DNA from: Polyangium fumosum
Lineage (GTDB): Bacteria; Myxococcota_A; Polyangia; Polyangiales; Polyangiaceae
Length of the DNA stretch: 64,000 nt
Assembly: GCF_005144585.1 (NCBI RefSeq)
Contig: NZ_SSMQ01000027.1
Location: 62,001 to 126,000, forward strand
Direction of reading: 5' to 3'
The notes below the pieces were generated by a model. That model worked only from the letters and a program-made list of their open reading frames with translations. It was not told the origin of the DNA and did no database searches. This document shows, piece after piece, positions 44,317 to 52,835 of this stretch. The position numbers were made by a program, and so were the translations under genes. The stretch's first letter is position 1. Each line of letters starts with the position of its first letter.

Positions 44317-45009
44317 ATGTGTGGCCGATACACCCTGACGAACGTAGCGCCGAACCTCCTCGGCCCCCTTTTCGGGGTCCTCGACGTCCCGCTCCTCTCG
44401 CCGCGCTTCAATGTCGCGCCCACCCAGGACATGCCCGTCGTGCGTGTCCTCGCGCCCGGCGCGCCGCGCACGATCGAGCTCGCCCGCTGGGGCCTCGTCC
44501 CTTCGTGGGCGAAGGACATCTCGATCGGCGATCGCATGATCAACGCCCGCGTCGAGACCGCCGCCGAGAAGCCCGCGTACCGATCGAGCTTCAAGTCGAA
44601 GCGTTGCCTCGTCGTCACGGACGGCTTCTACGAGTGGAAAAAGCTCGGCACCGCCAAGAAGCAGCCTTGCCGCATCCACATGCCGGACGAGAAGCCCTTC
44701 GCCTTCGCCGGCCTCTGGGCGCGCTGGAAGAACGCCGAGGGCAGCGCGCTCGACACCTTCACCATCCTGACGGCCGAGGCCCGCGCCGCCGTGGCCGACG
44801 TGCACGATCGCATGCCCGTCATCCTCGCCGCGGACGCCTACGGCCCCTGGCTCGATCCCGAGGAGCAACGCGCCGATGTTCTCCAGGCGATGGTCGCCGC
44901 GCGCGTGGGCGCCGACCTCGTCGTGACGCCCGTCTCCACGCGCGTCAACAACCCGCGCAACGAGGGACCGGAGAACGTGCGCCCCCTTTTCGCGCAGGAT
45001 TTGCCGTGA
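44317..45009 (+). CDS. yedK: SRAP-domain abasic-site protein (HMCES/YedK)
   Basis: 230 aa. Cys2, the residue that forms a thiazolidine link to abasic sites in single-stranded DNA, is exposed once Met1 is removed (MCGRYTL). Asn76 (INARVE), Glu106 (GFYEWKK) and His163 (VHDRMPV) match the active-site set of E. coli YedK (N75, E105, H160). The start is fixed by the need for Cys2. It protects abasic sites during replication. Confidence 0.95.
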   Translation: MCGRYTLTNVAPNLLGPLFGVLDVPLLSPRFNVAPTQDMPVVRVLAPGAPRTIELARWGLVPSWAKDISIGDRMINARVETAAEKPAYRSSFKSKRCLVVTDGFYEWKKLGTAKKQPCRIHMPDEKPFAFAGLWARWKNAEGSALDTFTILTAEARAAVADVHDRMPVILAADAYGPWLDPEEQRADVLQAMVAARVGADLVVTPVSTRVNNPRNEGPENVRPLFAQDLP

Positions 45010-45231
45010 TCGCGCGACGTGCGAGGGGCGCGGACATCAGTGCGATGTCCAGGCATCAGCGCGGCTCGCGCGGGACGGACCTCCGGCGCGCGATCTTTGC
45101 GCGACACGCGCCACCTTCGCGCGTCATCTGCTCAATCGGGCCCTTCCCGACCGCACCCATGCCGTGGCATAAGAATTGTTTAAGTTGGTGGCGAATCCCC
45201 TGAACCCCCCGCCCCCCGGAGGAGGTACCTC

Positions 45232-46179
45232 ATGTCCGCATTCGCCCTCGTCGCCGAAACCGATCCAATCCTCTCTGCCGCCCAGGTCGCCGTCGTCGAC
45301 GCCCTCGGCCTCGTCCCGCTCGTGGCGCAGGACGGCGAGCGCGCCATCTGGCTGCTCCGCCGCTTCGGCACCCCGGCGCTCCTCATCACGTCGCTCTCGC
45401 TCCCGGTCGTCGACGGGTTCGAGGTGCTCGACTGGCTGCGCGCGCGCATCAGCGGTCGCAGCGCGAAGGTCATCGTCACCTCGCCCTTCCCCGAGCTCCG
45501 CGCCTTCGCCGGCGCGCTGCGCGAGCACCTCGGCATCAGCGCCATCCTGCCTCGGAACGCCTCGCCGGACACGCTCCGGAGCCTCGCCGAGGCCTTGCTG
45601 AAGGGCGCAGAGCTGCCGGCGCCGCTCTCGGAGGCCGCGCGCTCGACGCCGGTCCATTCCGTCCGCTCGATGCAGGAAGGGCCGCGAGATCCACGCCTCG
45701 ACTGGTTCGTCCGGTCGGCCGCGGAGGAGCTGCACGCGTCGGTGGCGCTCGCGATGGTGGCCCAGGGGGAGGGCCGCGCTCTGATCTCGGCCGTGGGGAT
45801 GGATGCGCGCAGGTGGCCGGTGCTCGGGGGAATCGGCCGGCACGTGCTCGGGGCAGGGGAGACGCTCGTCGTGTCGGACGCGTTCGCGCATCCGTTCTTC
45901 CAGGGCGACGTATCGGTGATGGAGGGGCTCGTGCGGGGTTTCGCGGCAGCGCCGGTGCTCGACGCGGCGGGCCGCACGCGGGGCATGCTCTGCGTGATCG
46001 AGCCGAAGGCGCGCCTGCGCATCGGTCCGGAGGGCCTCGTGCGTCTCGCCGAGCGCGCGCGCCTCATCGGCACGGCAATCCCCAACATCGAGCCCGGTGT
46101 CGGCCGCCTCCTCCGCGCCAGCCGCCGCCGGATCATCGAAGCGATGCCGGACAGCGCGCCCATCTCGAGCCCGCGGTAG
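45232..46179 (+). CDS. Pseudo-receiver plus GAF-domain protein
   Basis: 315 aa. GGAGG precedes the ATG at 45232. Residues 4-125 have a receiver fold (VAETDPIL, LLITSLSLPVVDGFEVL, VIVTSPFPEL), but Ser54 replaces the phospho-acceptor Asp and the usual Lys is Arg in LPRNAS, so phosphorylation is unlikely. Residues about 150-285 are GAF-like (MEGLVRGFAAAPVLDAAGRTRGMLCVIEP). It is probably a ligand-sensing regulator whose receiver is a dimerisation or docking surface. Confidence 0.8.
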   Translation: MSAFALVAETDPILSAAQVAVVDALGLVPLVAQDGERAIWLLRRFGTPALLITSLSLPVVDGFEVLDWLRARISGRSAKVIVTSPFPELRAFAGALREHLGISAILPRNASPDTLRSLAEALLKGAELPAPLSEAARSTPVHSVRSMQEGPRDPRLDWFVRSAAEELHASVALAMVAQGEGRALISAVGMDARRWPVLGGIGRHVLGAGETLVVSDAFAHPFFQGDVSVMEGLVRGFAAAPVLDAAGRTRGMLCVIEPKARLRIGPEGLVRLAERARLIGTAIPNIEPGVGRLLRASRRRIIEAMPDSAPISSPR

Positions 46180-46268
46180 TCGACCTTCCTCCCCGCAAAA
46201 CCGAGGGTTCTACGCGGAAATGCTGGCCGAAGCTGGCCTTCCGCCTTGGATTCCGGTATCAGTGGCGC

Positions 46269-46871
46269 ATGCCCCCGGCAGGCCCCCCGCGAACTCATTC
46301 CAGTGCGGAAGACCACGTCCGCTGGAGTAGGGGGGAGCTGCGTATCAAGGTCACCGACGACGTCGTCTACGAGCAGGTCAGCGGTTACCTCGAAAAAGAG
46401 GTGGTGAGTAAAATCACGCACCCTATCGACAAGCTGATCAGCCAGGGCGCGAAACCCATCATCTTCAACGATTGGTGGGAGCTCAGCGGCTACGACTCCG
46501 ATGCGCGCCTCAAGCTGACGGATTGGATCTTCTGGATCCGCGGCAAGATTGTGGGCAGCCACATCCTCGTCCGCTCGAAGATCGTCAGCATGGGCGTCTC
46601 GATCGCGAACCTCGCGCTCGGTGGAATGCTCACGGTCTACACCGATCGGCAGGAGTTCACGCTCGCGTACCATCGCGCCTTACGGCAGAGCATGAAGCCG
46701 CCGCACACGTCGCCGTCCTCGGCGTCGAGCCCCGCCTCGATGGGTGCGCCCGCGTCCACGGCGACCCCGCCGGCCTCGCAGACCTCCGCCGGGGTCGCCG
46801 CGTCGCCGAGCGGATCCTCGCCGGGGTCCTCGCACGACGACCCGGTGCGGCCTCCCCGCTCGATCCGCTGA
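46269..46871 (+). CDS. Protein of unknown function with a STAS-like core
   Basis: 200 aa from the ATG at 46269; the start is uncertain as no RBS is visible. The core (about 18-135) alternates strands and helices (GELRIKVTDDVVYEQVSGYLEK, PIIFNDWWELSGYDSDARLKL, LVRSKIVSMGVSIANLAL) and resembles SpoIIAA/STAS-like domains. The C-terminal 60 residues are low-complexity Ser/Pro/Ala. It precedes the oxygenase gene by 107 bases on the same strand. Confidence 0.6.
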   Translation: MPPAGPPRTHSSAEDHVRWSRGELRIKVTDDVVYEQVSGYLEKEVVSKITHPIDKLISQGAKPIIFNDWWELSGYDSDARLKLTDWIFWIRGKIVGSHILVRSKIVSMGVSIANLALGGMLTVYTDRQEFTLAYHRALRQSMKPPHTSPSSASSPASMGAPASTATPPASQTSAGVAASPSGSSPGSSHDDPVRPPRSIR

Positions 46872-46978
46872 TACGCCGTGGGCGGCGCGCGGGGTGGGGT
46901 GGCAAGAGGCAATGACCTGCCTTTGGGCATTCCGTGGCGTCCGTCCGGCATGATAGGAGTCGGAGAGGAGAGGCGGCC

Positions 46979-48223
46979 ATGAGCACCGACAGCCCCAGGC
47001 TGCATCCCGACATCCCTGAAGGCGCGGCCGTGCCGCGTGTGCCGACGTGGTACGTCGATCGAACGGCGGCGCGTGAGCGCTTCGGCGAGGCCGTCGACTC
47101 GTTCGGGCCTTTCCTCATGCGCGGCGACCCGCCTGCGGACGAGCTCGTCGCCGTGTTGAACGAGCTTCGCCCTGCGCAGGCGAACCGCATGCTCCAGCAG
47201 GCGCTCGACGAGGGCATCACCAGCGTCCGCCGCCCGCCGCGCGCGTTCGTGCAGTTCTTCCGGCAGATCGACGAGATCCCGCTCTGGCTCGACTGGGACA
47301 AACTCGACCGCGGCGGCCGCGCCGTGTTACGCACCGGCCCGCTCGGCGCGGTCGTCCTCGCCTGTTACTCGCTCCCGCTCTCCTATGCCTCGCCGGATGG
47401 TTCCAAGCCCCTCACGGCCTCGGGTCGCCTCGTCCAGCGCGCCTCCCGCAGGCTCACCGAGACGGCGCGTTTCCTCGTGGAGACGTGCCGCCCGGGGGGC
47501 CTCCGTCGTGGCGCCGAGGGCTTCAAGATCACGATCCGCGTCCGGCTCATGCACGCCCAGGTGCGCAGGCTCCTGCTTCAGCGCAAATCCTGGCCCTACG
47601 AGCGCTGGGGCATCCCCGTGAACCAGGCGTACATGGCCGGGACGAACGTGCTCTTCTCGTCCGTCCTCATCGAGGGCCTGTCCAAGCTCGGCTACGAGGT
47701 CCCCCAGGCCGAGCGCGACGACATCGTCCAGCTCTGGCGTTACGGCGGCCTGCTCAGCGGCGTCGATTCGACGATCTGCGCGGCCACGGAGGCCGAGGGC
47801 CTGCGCCTCATCCGGCTGATCCATGCGGTGATGGATCCGCCGGACGACGACTCGCGCGCGCTCGTGAAGGCGCTCATGGAGGCGCCGCTCGAGCTCGCGA
47901 AGAGCCCGGCGCAGAAGGCGGTGGCGCAGCGGCTCGTGGATCTGCTCTACGGTCTGTCGCGGCACCTCGTCGGCGAGGACCTGGCGAACACGCTCGCGTA
48001 TCCGCGCACCTCGTGGCGCCACGTCGCGCCGGTGCTCCGGGGGATGAACATGATGATGAACTCCTTCCAGCGCCGGGTGCCCGAGAGCCGCGACGCGCTC
48101 TATCGGTTTGGGCTCGAAGCTTGGGAGAGGGTCATCGAGAACGGCCTCGCCGGCATCCCGGCGGCGTTCGATTTCCGCAAGGCGACCGTGGGGGATCAGG
48201 GAGGTCCGACGCATGCTCCGTGA
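46979..48223 (+). CDS. MpaB/latex-clearing-type oxygenase (DUF2236)
   Basis: 414 aa, typical for the family. GGAGAGG stands before the ATG at 46979. The mostly helical sequence includes VRLMHAQVR, with Arg189 and His192 at the expected heme-ligand region of rubber oxygenase Lcp and MpaB proteins (b-type heme). These enzymes cleave polyisoprene or alkenyl side chains. No signal peptide is seen. The stop overlaps the start of the next gene by 11 bases, implying coupled translation. Confidence 0.85.
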   Translation: MSTDSPRLHPDIPEGAAVPRVPTWYVDRTAARERFGEAVDSFGPFLMRGDPPADELVAVLNELRPAQANRMLQQALDEGITSVRRPPRAFVQFFRQIDEIPLWLDWDKLDRGGRAVLRTGPLGAVVLACYSLPLSYASPDGSKPLTASGRLVQRASRRLTETARFLVETCRPGGLRRGAEGFKITIRVRLMHAQVRRLLLQRKSWPYERWGIPVNQAYMAGTNVLFSSVLIEGLSKLGYEVPQAERDDIVQLWRYGGLLSGVDSTICAATEAEGLRLIRLIHAVMDPPDDDSRALVKALMEAPLELAKSPAQKAVAQRLVDLLYGLSRHLVGEDLANTLAYPRTSWRHVAPVLRGMNMMMNSFQRRVPESRDALYRFGLEAWERVIENGLAGIPAAFDFRKATVGDQGGPTHAP

Positions 48224-49697
48224 CAAGCTGAGTTTCCTGGGGGATCAGGACATCGAGCTCCTGCTCCGTTCGAGCCAGAGGCGTCACGTCGTGCGCGGCG
48301 AGACCATCGTCCGGGAGGGCCAGAGCCCCGAGGCGATCTTCCTCGTGCAAGAGGGCTTCATCTCGGTCCGCGCCGGCGGCGTCACGGTCGGCTACTTCGG
48401 CCCGGGGCAGATCCTCGGCGAGATCTCCTTCCTCGAACGGCGCAGCGCGAGCGCCACTGTCGTCGCCGAGGGCGACGCCGTCCTGAACCGCATCGACAAC
48501 GCCGACCTCGAGGCCCTCCTCTCCGCGCACCCCGACCTCGCGGCCCGCTTCTATCGCTCGCTCGCGGTGAGTTTGTCCCGCCGCGTGCGCGCCTTGAGCG
48601 GCAGCCTCACGAAGCTCCGCGGCCAGCGCTCGCACAAGGCGCGTTACGGCCAGCTCTCGGCGCGGCACGTCCCTTCGAGCCTGGTCGACGGCCTCACGGG
48701 CGTCTTGCGTGAAGTCCAGCGCGTCGAGGAGTCGCTCGCGGCGCGCCGGATGGCGTCGGATGCGGCGGCGCGCGTGGTCGCGTCTTCGTGTGATCGTGTG
48801 GTCGCCTTGCTCGAAGAGCACACCACGGAGAAGGCGCTGCTCGCGATCAGCGTCGACGACCTCCTCACGTTCCGGGACATCAGCCGCTTGCGCGAGGGCG
48901 TCGGCAGCTTCGTCTTCCGCATCTGCTTCGCGCTGCTCATGTCGAGCGCGACGATCGCGCGCCTCTACGACAAACCCGGCGGTGTCGCCGAGGACGACGA
49001 GACGCGCCGCGCGATCGCCGACGCGGATGCCGAGGGCGACGGCCTCATCGGCCCGCTCGTCGACCGGTGGTTCCTCGATCGCGCTGTCTGCCGGGCACGC
49101 CGCGACAGCCGCAAGGCGATGGTCGCCGAGATCGTCCGTCGCGCCACCGAGCACGCGGGCCCTGGCTCGTTCCTCGTGACGAGCATCGGGAGCGGCGGCG
49201 GCGACGAGCTGCTCGATGCGATGGACGAGGCGGGCGAGGGCGTCCTCGCGGCGACGTGCATCGACCCGGATCCGGACGCGCTTCGCCGGGGCAACCACCT
49301 GGCCTCGGAGGCGGGGCACGCCTCGTCGATGACGTTCCTTTGCGCGGAGCCCTTGAGCCTCTCCGGCTCGGGCTCGGAGATCTTCCTTGGACCGCAGCAC
49401 ATGGTCTACGCGCTCTGCTTCTTCGATTACCTCTCGGACGACGACGCGGTGGCGCTGCTCGACTGGATCTGGGGCCACCTCGCGCCTTCGGGGAGGGCCG
49501 TATGGACGGCGCTTGGCCCGGACCTCACGGATTTGCCGATGATGGAGCACCTGCTCGAATGGGCCGTCGTCCCGCGCGACGCCCCGGCGATCCGCGCGCT
49601 CGTCTCGCGCTCGCGTTTTGGCCGTGCGGTCGAGGTCCAGCCGCTCGAGGGCTCTTCGCTCCACATGGTCACGTGCACGCGGGAGTCGGCTCCGTGA
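48213..49697 (+). CDS. Cyclic-nucleotide-binding domain fused to a methyltransferase-like domain
   Basis: 494 aa. GGGAGG precedes the ATG at 48213. Residues 5-120 are a cNMP-binding domain (FLVQEGFISVRAGG, GQILGEISFLERR, SASATVVAEG, the phosphate-binding cassette). A helical connector of about 170 residues follows. Residues about 320-490 match a class I SAM methyltransferase (LVTSIGSGGGDELLD, ATCIDPDPDALRR, YALCFFDYLSDD). A methyltransferase controlled by cAMP or cGMP is the natural reading; the substrate is unknown. Confidence 0.8.
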   Translation: MLRDKLSFLGDQDIELLLRSSQRRHVVRGETIVREGQSPEAIFLVQEGFISVRAGGVTVGYFGPGQILGEISFLERRSASATVVAEGDAVLNRIDNADLEALLSAHPDLAARFYRSLAVSLSRRVRALSGSLTKLRGQRSHKARYGQLSARHVPSSLVDGLTGVLREVQRVEESLAARRMASDAAARVVASSCDRVVALLEEHTTEKALLAISVDDLLTFRDISRLREGVGSFVFRICFALLMSSATIARLYDKPGGVAEDDETRRAIADADAEGDGLIGPLVDRWFLDRAVCRARRDSRKAMVAEIVRRATEHAGPGSFLVTSIGSGGGDELLDAMDEAGEGVLAATCIDPDPDALRRGNHLASEAGHASSMTFLCAEPLSLSGSGSEIFLGPQHMVYALCFFDYLSDDDAVALLDWIWGHLAPSGRAVWTALGPDLTDLPMMEHLLEWAVVPRDAPAIRALVSRSRFGRAVEVQPLEGSSLHMVTCTRESAP

Positions 49698-50146
49698 CCA
49701 TGATCCCGTCGAGCCGCGGCGGGCCCAAGGAGGTCTACCGCAACCCGTACATGGTCGTGCGGCACGACGTGACCCGAAAGCTCCTGATCGTGACCCGCAC
49801 GAGCGTCTCGTACCCCAGCATCGAGACCTTGCGGGACACGTTCGTCGAAATGGAGACGGCGATCGGATACGTCTCGCGTCCGCGGACGATGTTGCTCATC
49901 GACGCGCGCCCGGCGCCGCCGCGGAACGACCCTGACTTCGAGGCGGAGTTCGGGCGACTGCGAAAGCACTTCTTGCGGGAGTTCCAGAAGATCGCGACGC
50001 TGGTGCAGACGGCGGTGGGGATCCTGCAGGTGACGCGGCAGGTGCGCGCGGACGAGCGGCCGACGGGGGTGTTCACGGATCCGAGCGAGGCGCTGGCGTA
50101 CCTCGGGGTGGTGCTGGAGCCGGAGCGGATTGACGTGCGGGGGTAG
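49694..50146 (+). CDS. Protein of unknown function coupled to the cNMP-methyltransferase gene
   Basis: 150 aa from a GTG at 49694 whose GTGA overlaps the upstream stop; the ATG at 49700 is an alternative. The sequence has mixed strands and helices (PYMVVRHDVTRKLLIVTRTS, TMLLIDARPAPPRNDPDFE, YLGVVLEPE) and looks STAS-like. No signal peptide or catalytic motif. Probable last gene of the oxygenase-methyltransferase transcript. Confidence 0.65.
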   Translation: MTMIPSSRGGPKEVYRNPYMVVRHDVTRKLLIVTRTSVSYPSIETLRDTFVEMETAIGYVSRPRTMLLIDARPAPPRNDPDFEAEFGRLRKHFLREFQKIATLVQTAVGILQVTRQVRADERPTGVFTDPSEALAYLGVVLEPERIDVRG

Positions 50147-50161
50147 GGTGGTGGCCCCGTT

Positions 50162-50350
50162 TCATCCCCGATGAGTCGATAGCCCCTTGGTTTGCGCGTG
50201 CAGGGCGACCTCGTCGAGGAGCCCAGGAAGCGAAGCGAGCCCGCTCAGCTCTTCGAGCGTCGACCAGGAGAGAGCAACGCTCTCTCCCTCGCGTGGCTCC
50301 GCGGCACCGCTCACGTGATGGGCAAAAAACGACCACACGCACGAAGCGCT
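50162..50350 (-). pseudogene. Possible C-terminal gene fragment
   Basis: Reading the minus strand, 62 codons are open between two in-frame stops and give a protein-like sequence ending FFAHHVSGAAEPREGESVAL and then WSTLEELSGLASLPGLLDEV, with no ATG start and no RBS. A GTG could give about 56 aa. It may be the remnant of a longer gene or an unannotated short one. Confidence 0.3.
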
Positions 50351-50443
50351 TCATGACAAGACTTTTTACCTGGTCCCCCTTCCCACCCGCCACCCCTTCC
50401 GTTACCTTCCCCGCCGCGGGGGAGAGAGGACAAACGGGAGGGT

Positions 50444-51211
50444 ATGCCTTCGAAGCAAGTCACGGATCGCCAAAAGAGCGCCGACGCGGTCGCCATGGCC
50501 GCCGAAGTCCACGCGGACCGCGTCCATACCGCGCTCACCACGCTCCTTTCCCCCTATCTCGCCCAGGCCGCCGGCGAGACCATGCCCGACGTCGCTGTCC
50601 TCGTGCGCCTCTTCTCCCGCGCCCTCCGCGCGACGAAAGAGCAAATGGTCATGGCCGACGAAGCGCACGAGGCCGAGCTCGGCGATGACGAACCTGCTCG
50701 CAAGGCGCGCGACCAGGCATTCGAGGAGCTTTATGCCGAGCTCGTCACGCAGCGCGAGGTATTGACGGGTCTTTATGGGGCGGCCGTGGCGGCGCGGACC
50801 ATGCCGAGCGAAACCCCCCGGGACCCGGTTGTCCTGGCGCGATTCTCGCGGACCGTTGAGAAAAACCTCGCCGAGATCTCCCTGCCGCCGTCGCGCGTCA
50901 AAGGCGCGACCCTCAATGCCGCCGACGTGAAGGCGACCCTTGCAGGGCTGCGCGAGGCACTGGAGACGCGCATCGAGGCCGTGGCGCGCGAGGTGCGCGA
51001 GGCGCAGACCACGCAGATCGCCAAGCGACAATCGATGGAAGGCTACGACGGCATGTTCGGCGGCGTCGCCGGGCTCCTGAGCCACCTGCTCCTCGTCGCA
51101 GGGGACCGAGACCTCGCCGCCCAGGTGAAGCCTTCCGCGCGGAGACCGGGGCAGACCGCGGCCCAGGCCGACGAGAAGCCGGAGCCTTCCGCGAGCCAAA
51201 CGACCGGCTGA
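50444..51211 (+). CDS. Helical protein of unknown function
   Basis: 255 aa from the ATG at 50444, with GGGAGG a few bases upstream. It is almost entirely helical, Ala/Glu/Arg-rich, with no signal peptide or membrane segment. I recognise no family. It stands alone between the oxygenase block and the convergent TPR operon. Confidence 0.65.
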   Translation: MPSKQVTDRQKSADAVAMAAEVHADRVHTALTTLLSPYLAQAAGETMPDVAVLVRLFSRALRATKEQMVMADEAHEAELGDDEPARKARDQAFEELYAELVTQREVLTGLYGAAVAARTMPSETPRDPVVLARFSRTVEKNLAEISLPPSRVKGATLNAADVKATLAGLREALETRIEAVAREVREAQTTQIAKRQSMEGYDGMFGGVAGLLSHLLLVAGDRDLAAQVKPSARRPGQTAAQADEKPEPSASQTTG

Positions 51212-51300
51212 ACCGTCGTCAGCGCCCTCCGCAGCGCCCGCGGACGCCTCTGGCAACGGGCGAGCCCCGTCCACGAGGCTCGGGTCTGTGCGTGGGGAAA

Positions 51301-51324
51301 CAGCCCCCGCCTTCCCGGGGGCTG
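51301..51324. terminator. Hairpin between convergent genes
   Basis: CAGCCCCCG (51301-51309) pairs exactly with CGGGGGCTG (51316-51324) across a 6-base loop, between the helical-protein gene and the TPR gene that converge here. Confidence 0.65.
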
Positions 51325-51383
51325 CGGACGGGGCTGGGGGTTTTCACGAAGCCTTCACGGCGGCCGTTTTGGCCCCTGGGCCT

Positions 51384-52787
51384 TCATTCGCCCGACCCCT
51401 CCCCCGCCGCCTCCTCCTGCATCCGCGCGCGCTTCGCCTTGAGCTCCTCCGTCTCCGCGTTGAGCTTGGCCGTCGCCGCCTCCATCAGCCGAAGGGTCCA
51501 CCCGAGCAGCCGCTCGACCTCCGCGACGTCGATGCCCTCTGCGCCGGCCGCCTTCTCCCGAAGCGCGATATCGACCAGCCTGCGCACCGTCGGCAGGAGC
51601 ACCGGATCGTCGGGGCCGGCGAGGTGAGGCTCGAGCAGCCGCAAGAGCCACGTCGAGAGCTCCTTCGCGCGTGGGAGGTTGCCCTCCGCGAGCCGGGCCT
51701 CCGCCGCTCGGTCGAGCACCACCTGGAGGCGCAGGCTCTCCTTGCCGAACTCCTTCTCCGCGATGGCAAGCGCCTCTTCGTAGAGCGCCGCCGCGCGCGC
51801 ATGCGCTCCGCGTTTCGTCGCGACCTCCGCGAGATGGACCGTCGCGACCACGCAATGGGTGCTCTCGGGGGGGTAGTGCGCTGCATAGACGTCACGCATG
51901 CGCTCGAACGTCGCTTCGGCGGCGTCGCAATCGTCCAGCGCGAGGTACGCCTTGCCGAGCTCGTCCAGCACGACGATGAGGGACAGGTCCTTCGGCCCGG
52001 ACGCTTTTTCGAGCATCTCGAGCGCACCCTCGAGCGGCCGTTCGGCGTGCTCCGGCTTCTCCTCGGCGAGCGCGGCGCGCCCGTAACGCAGGAGCGCCTC
52101 CCCCATCTTCCGGGGGTCACCGTCGAGCGCGCGGTCCGTGATGTCGACGGCGAGCCGATAGCTCTTGCGCGCCTCCTCGTAGTCCTTCATTGCGACGAAG
52201 ACGTCGCCGATCCGGAGCGTGTCCGCATAGACGTCCGCGGCGTGCGTGGTGAGGTGCTCGCCTCGGATCTTGAACGCCGTGAGCGCGGCGTCCGCGGCGC
52301 CGTCGAGGTCGCCGCGCTCGAGCTCGATGTCGGCGAGGAGCGCGAAGGACGAGGCCACCTCGAGGTGCTCTTCCCCGAGGATCTTGCGCCTGATCGCGAG
52401 GGCCTTCGTCGCGGCGCGGTGGGCCTTGTCGAGCTCGCCGGCATGGCGGAGCAGCCGGGCGAGGTCGGAGAGCGCCTGGAGGGGCATATCGAGCGCGGCA
52501 GGGTCCTCGGCGCTGCGAAGCATGCGGGCGTCGAGGAGGCGTTCGAGCAGGCCCAGGGCGGGGGCCCATTGGGCGAGCTTGCTATAATGCGTGAGCGCCG
52601 TGGTGGCGGCGGTGAGGGTGTCGGGGTGAAACGCGCCGAGGTGCTGGTCGCGAATCTCGAAGAGTCGTTCCGCGAGCGGAGCGGCGAGCTCGGGCCGGCC
52701 TTCGGCAACGGCAGCGCGGAGTTGCATGTCGAGTTGCCAGGCTTCGAGGTCGGTCGCCTCGTCGGGGGGGGTGTCGTGGTCGGCCAT
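51384..52787 (-). CDS. TPR protein (third gene of the NTPase operon)
   Basis: 467 aa from the ATG at 52787; an upstream TTG at 52829 is less likely. About eight to ten TPR-like helix pairs run through the protein (HRAATKALAIRRKILGEEHL, ARKSYRLAVDITDRALDGD, AAALYEEALAIAEKEFGKES), in the kinesin-light-chain style common in bacterial NLR-related and conflict proteins. No enzymatic motif is seen. It starts 48 bases after the membrane-partner gene, so co-transcription is likely. A scaffold or sensor role is inferred. Confidence 0.82.
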   Translation of the reverse strand: MADHDTPPDEATDLEAWQLDMQLRAAVAEGRPELAAPLAERLFEIRDQHLGAFHPDTLTAATTALTHYSKLAQWAPALGLLERLLDARMLRSAEDPAALDMPLQALSDLARLLRHAGELDKAHRAATKALAIRRKILGEEHLEVASSFALLADIELERGDLDGAADAALTAFKIRGEHLTTHAADVYADTLRIGDVFVAMKDYEEARKSYRLAVDITDRALDGDPRKMGEALLRYGRAALAEEKPEHAERPLEGALEMLEKASGPKDLSLIVVLDELGKAYLALDDCDAAEATFERMRDVYAAHYPPESTHCVVATVHLAEVATKRGAHARAAALYEEALAIAEKEFGKESLRLQVVLDRAAEARLAEGNLPRAKELSTWLLRLLEPHLAGPDDPVLLPTVRRLVDIALREKAAGAEGIDVAEVERLLGWTLRLMEAATAKLNAETEELKAKRARMQEEAAGEGSGE

Positions 52788-52835
52788 GGCGAGGGAGGAT
52801 ACCGGTCGGGGCGGCCGGGGAAAGAGCAAAAAAGC

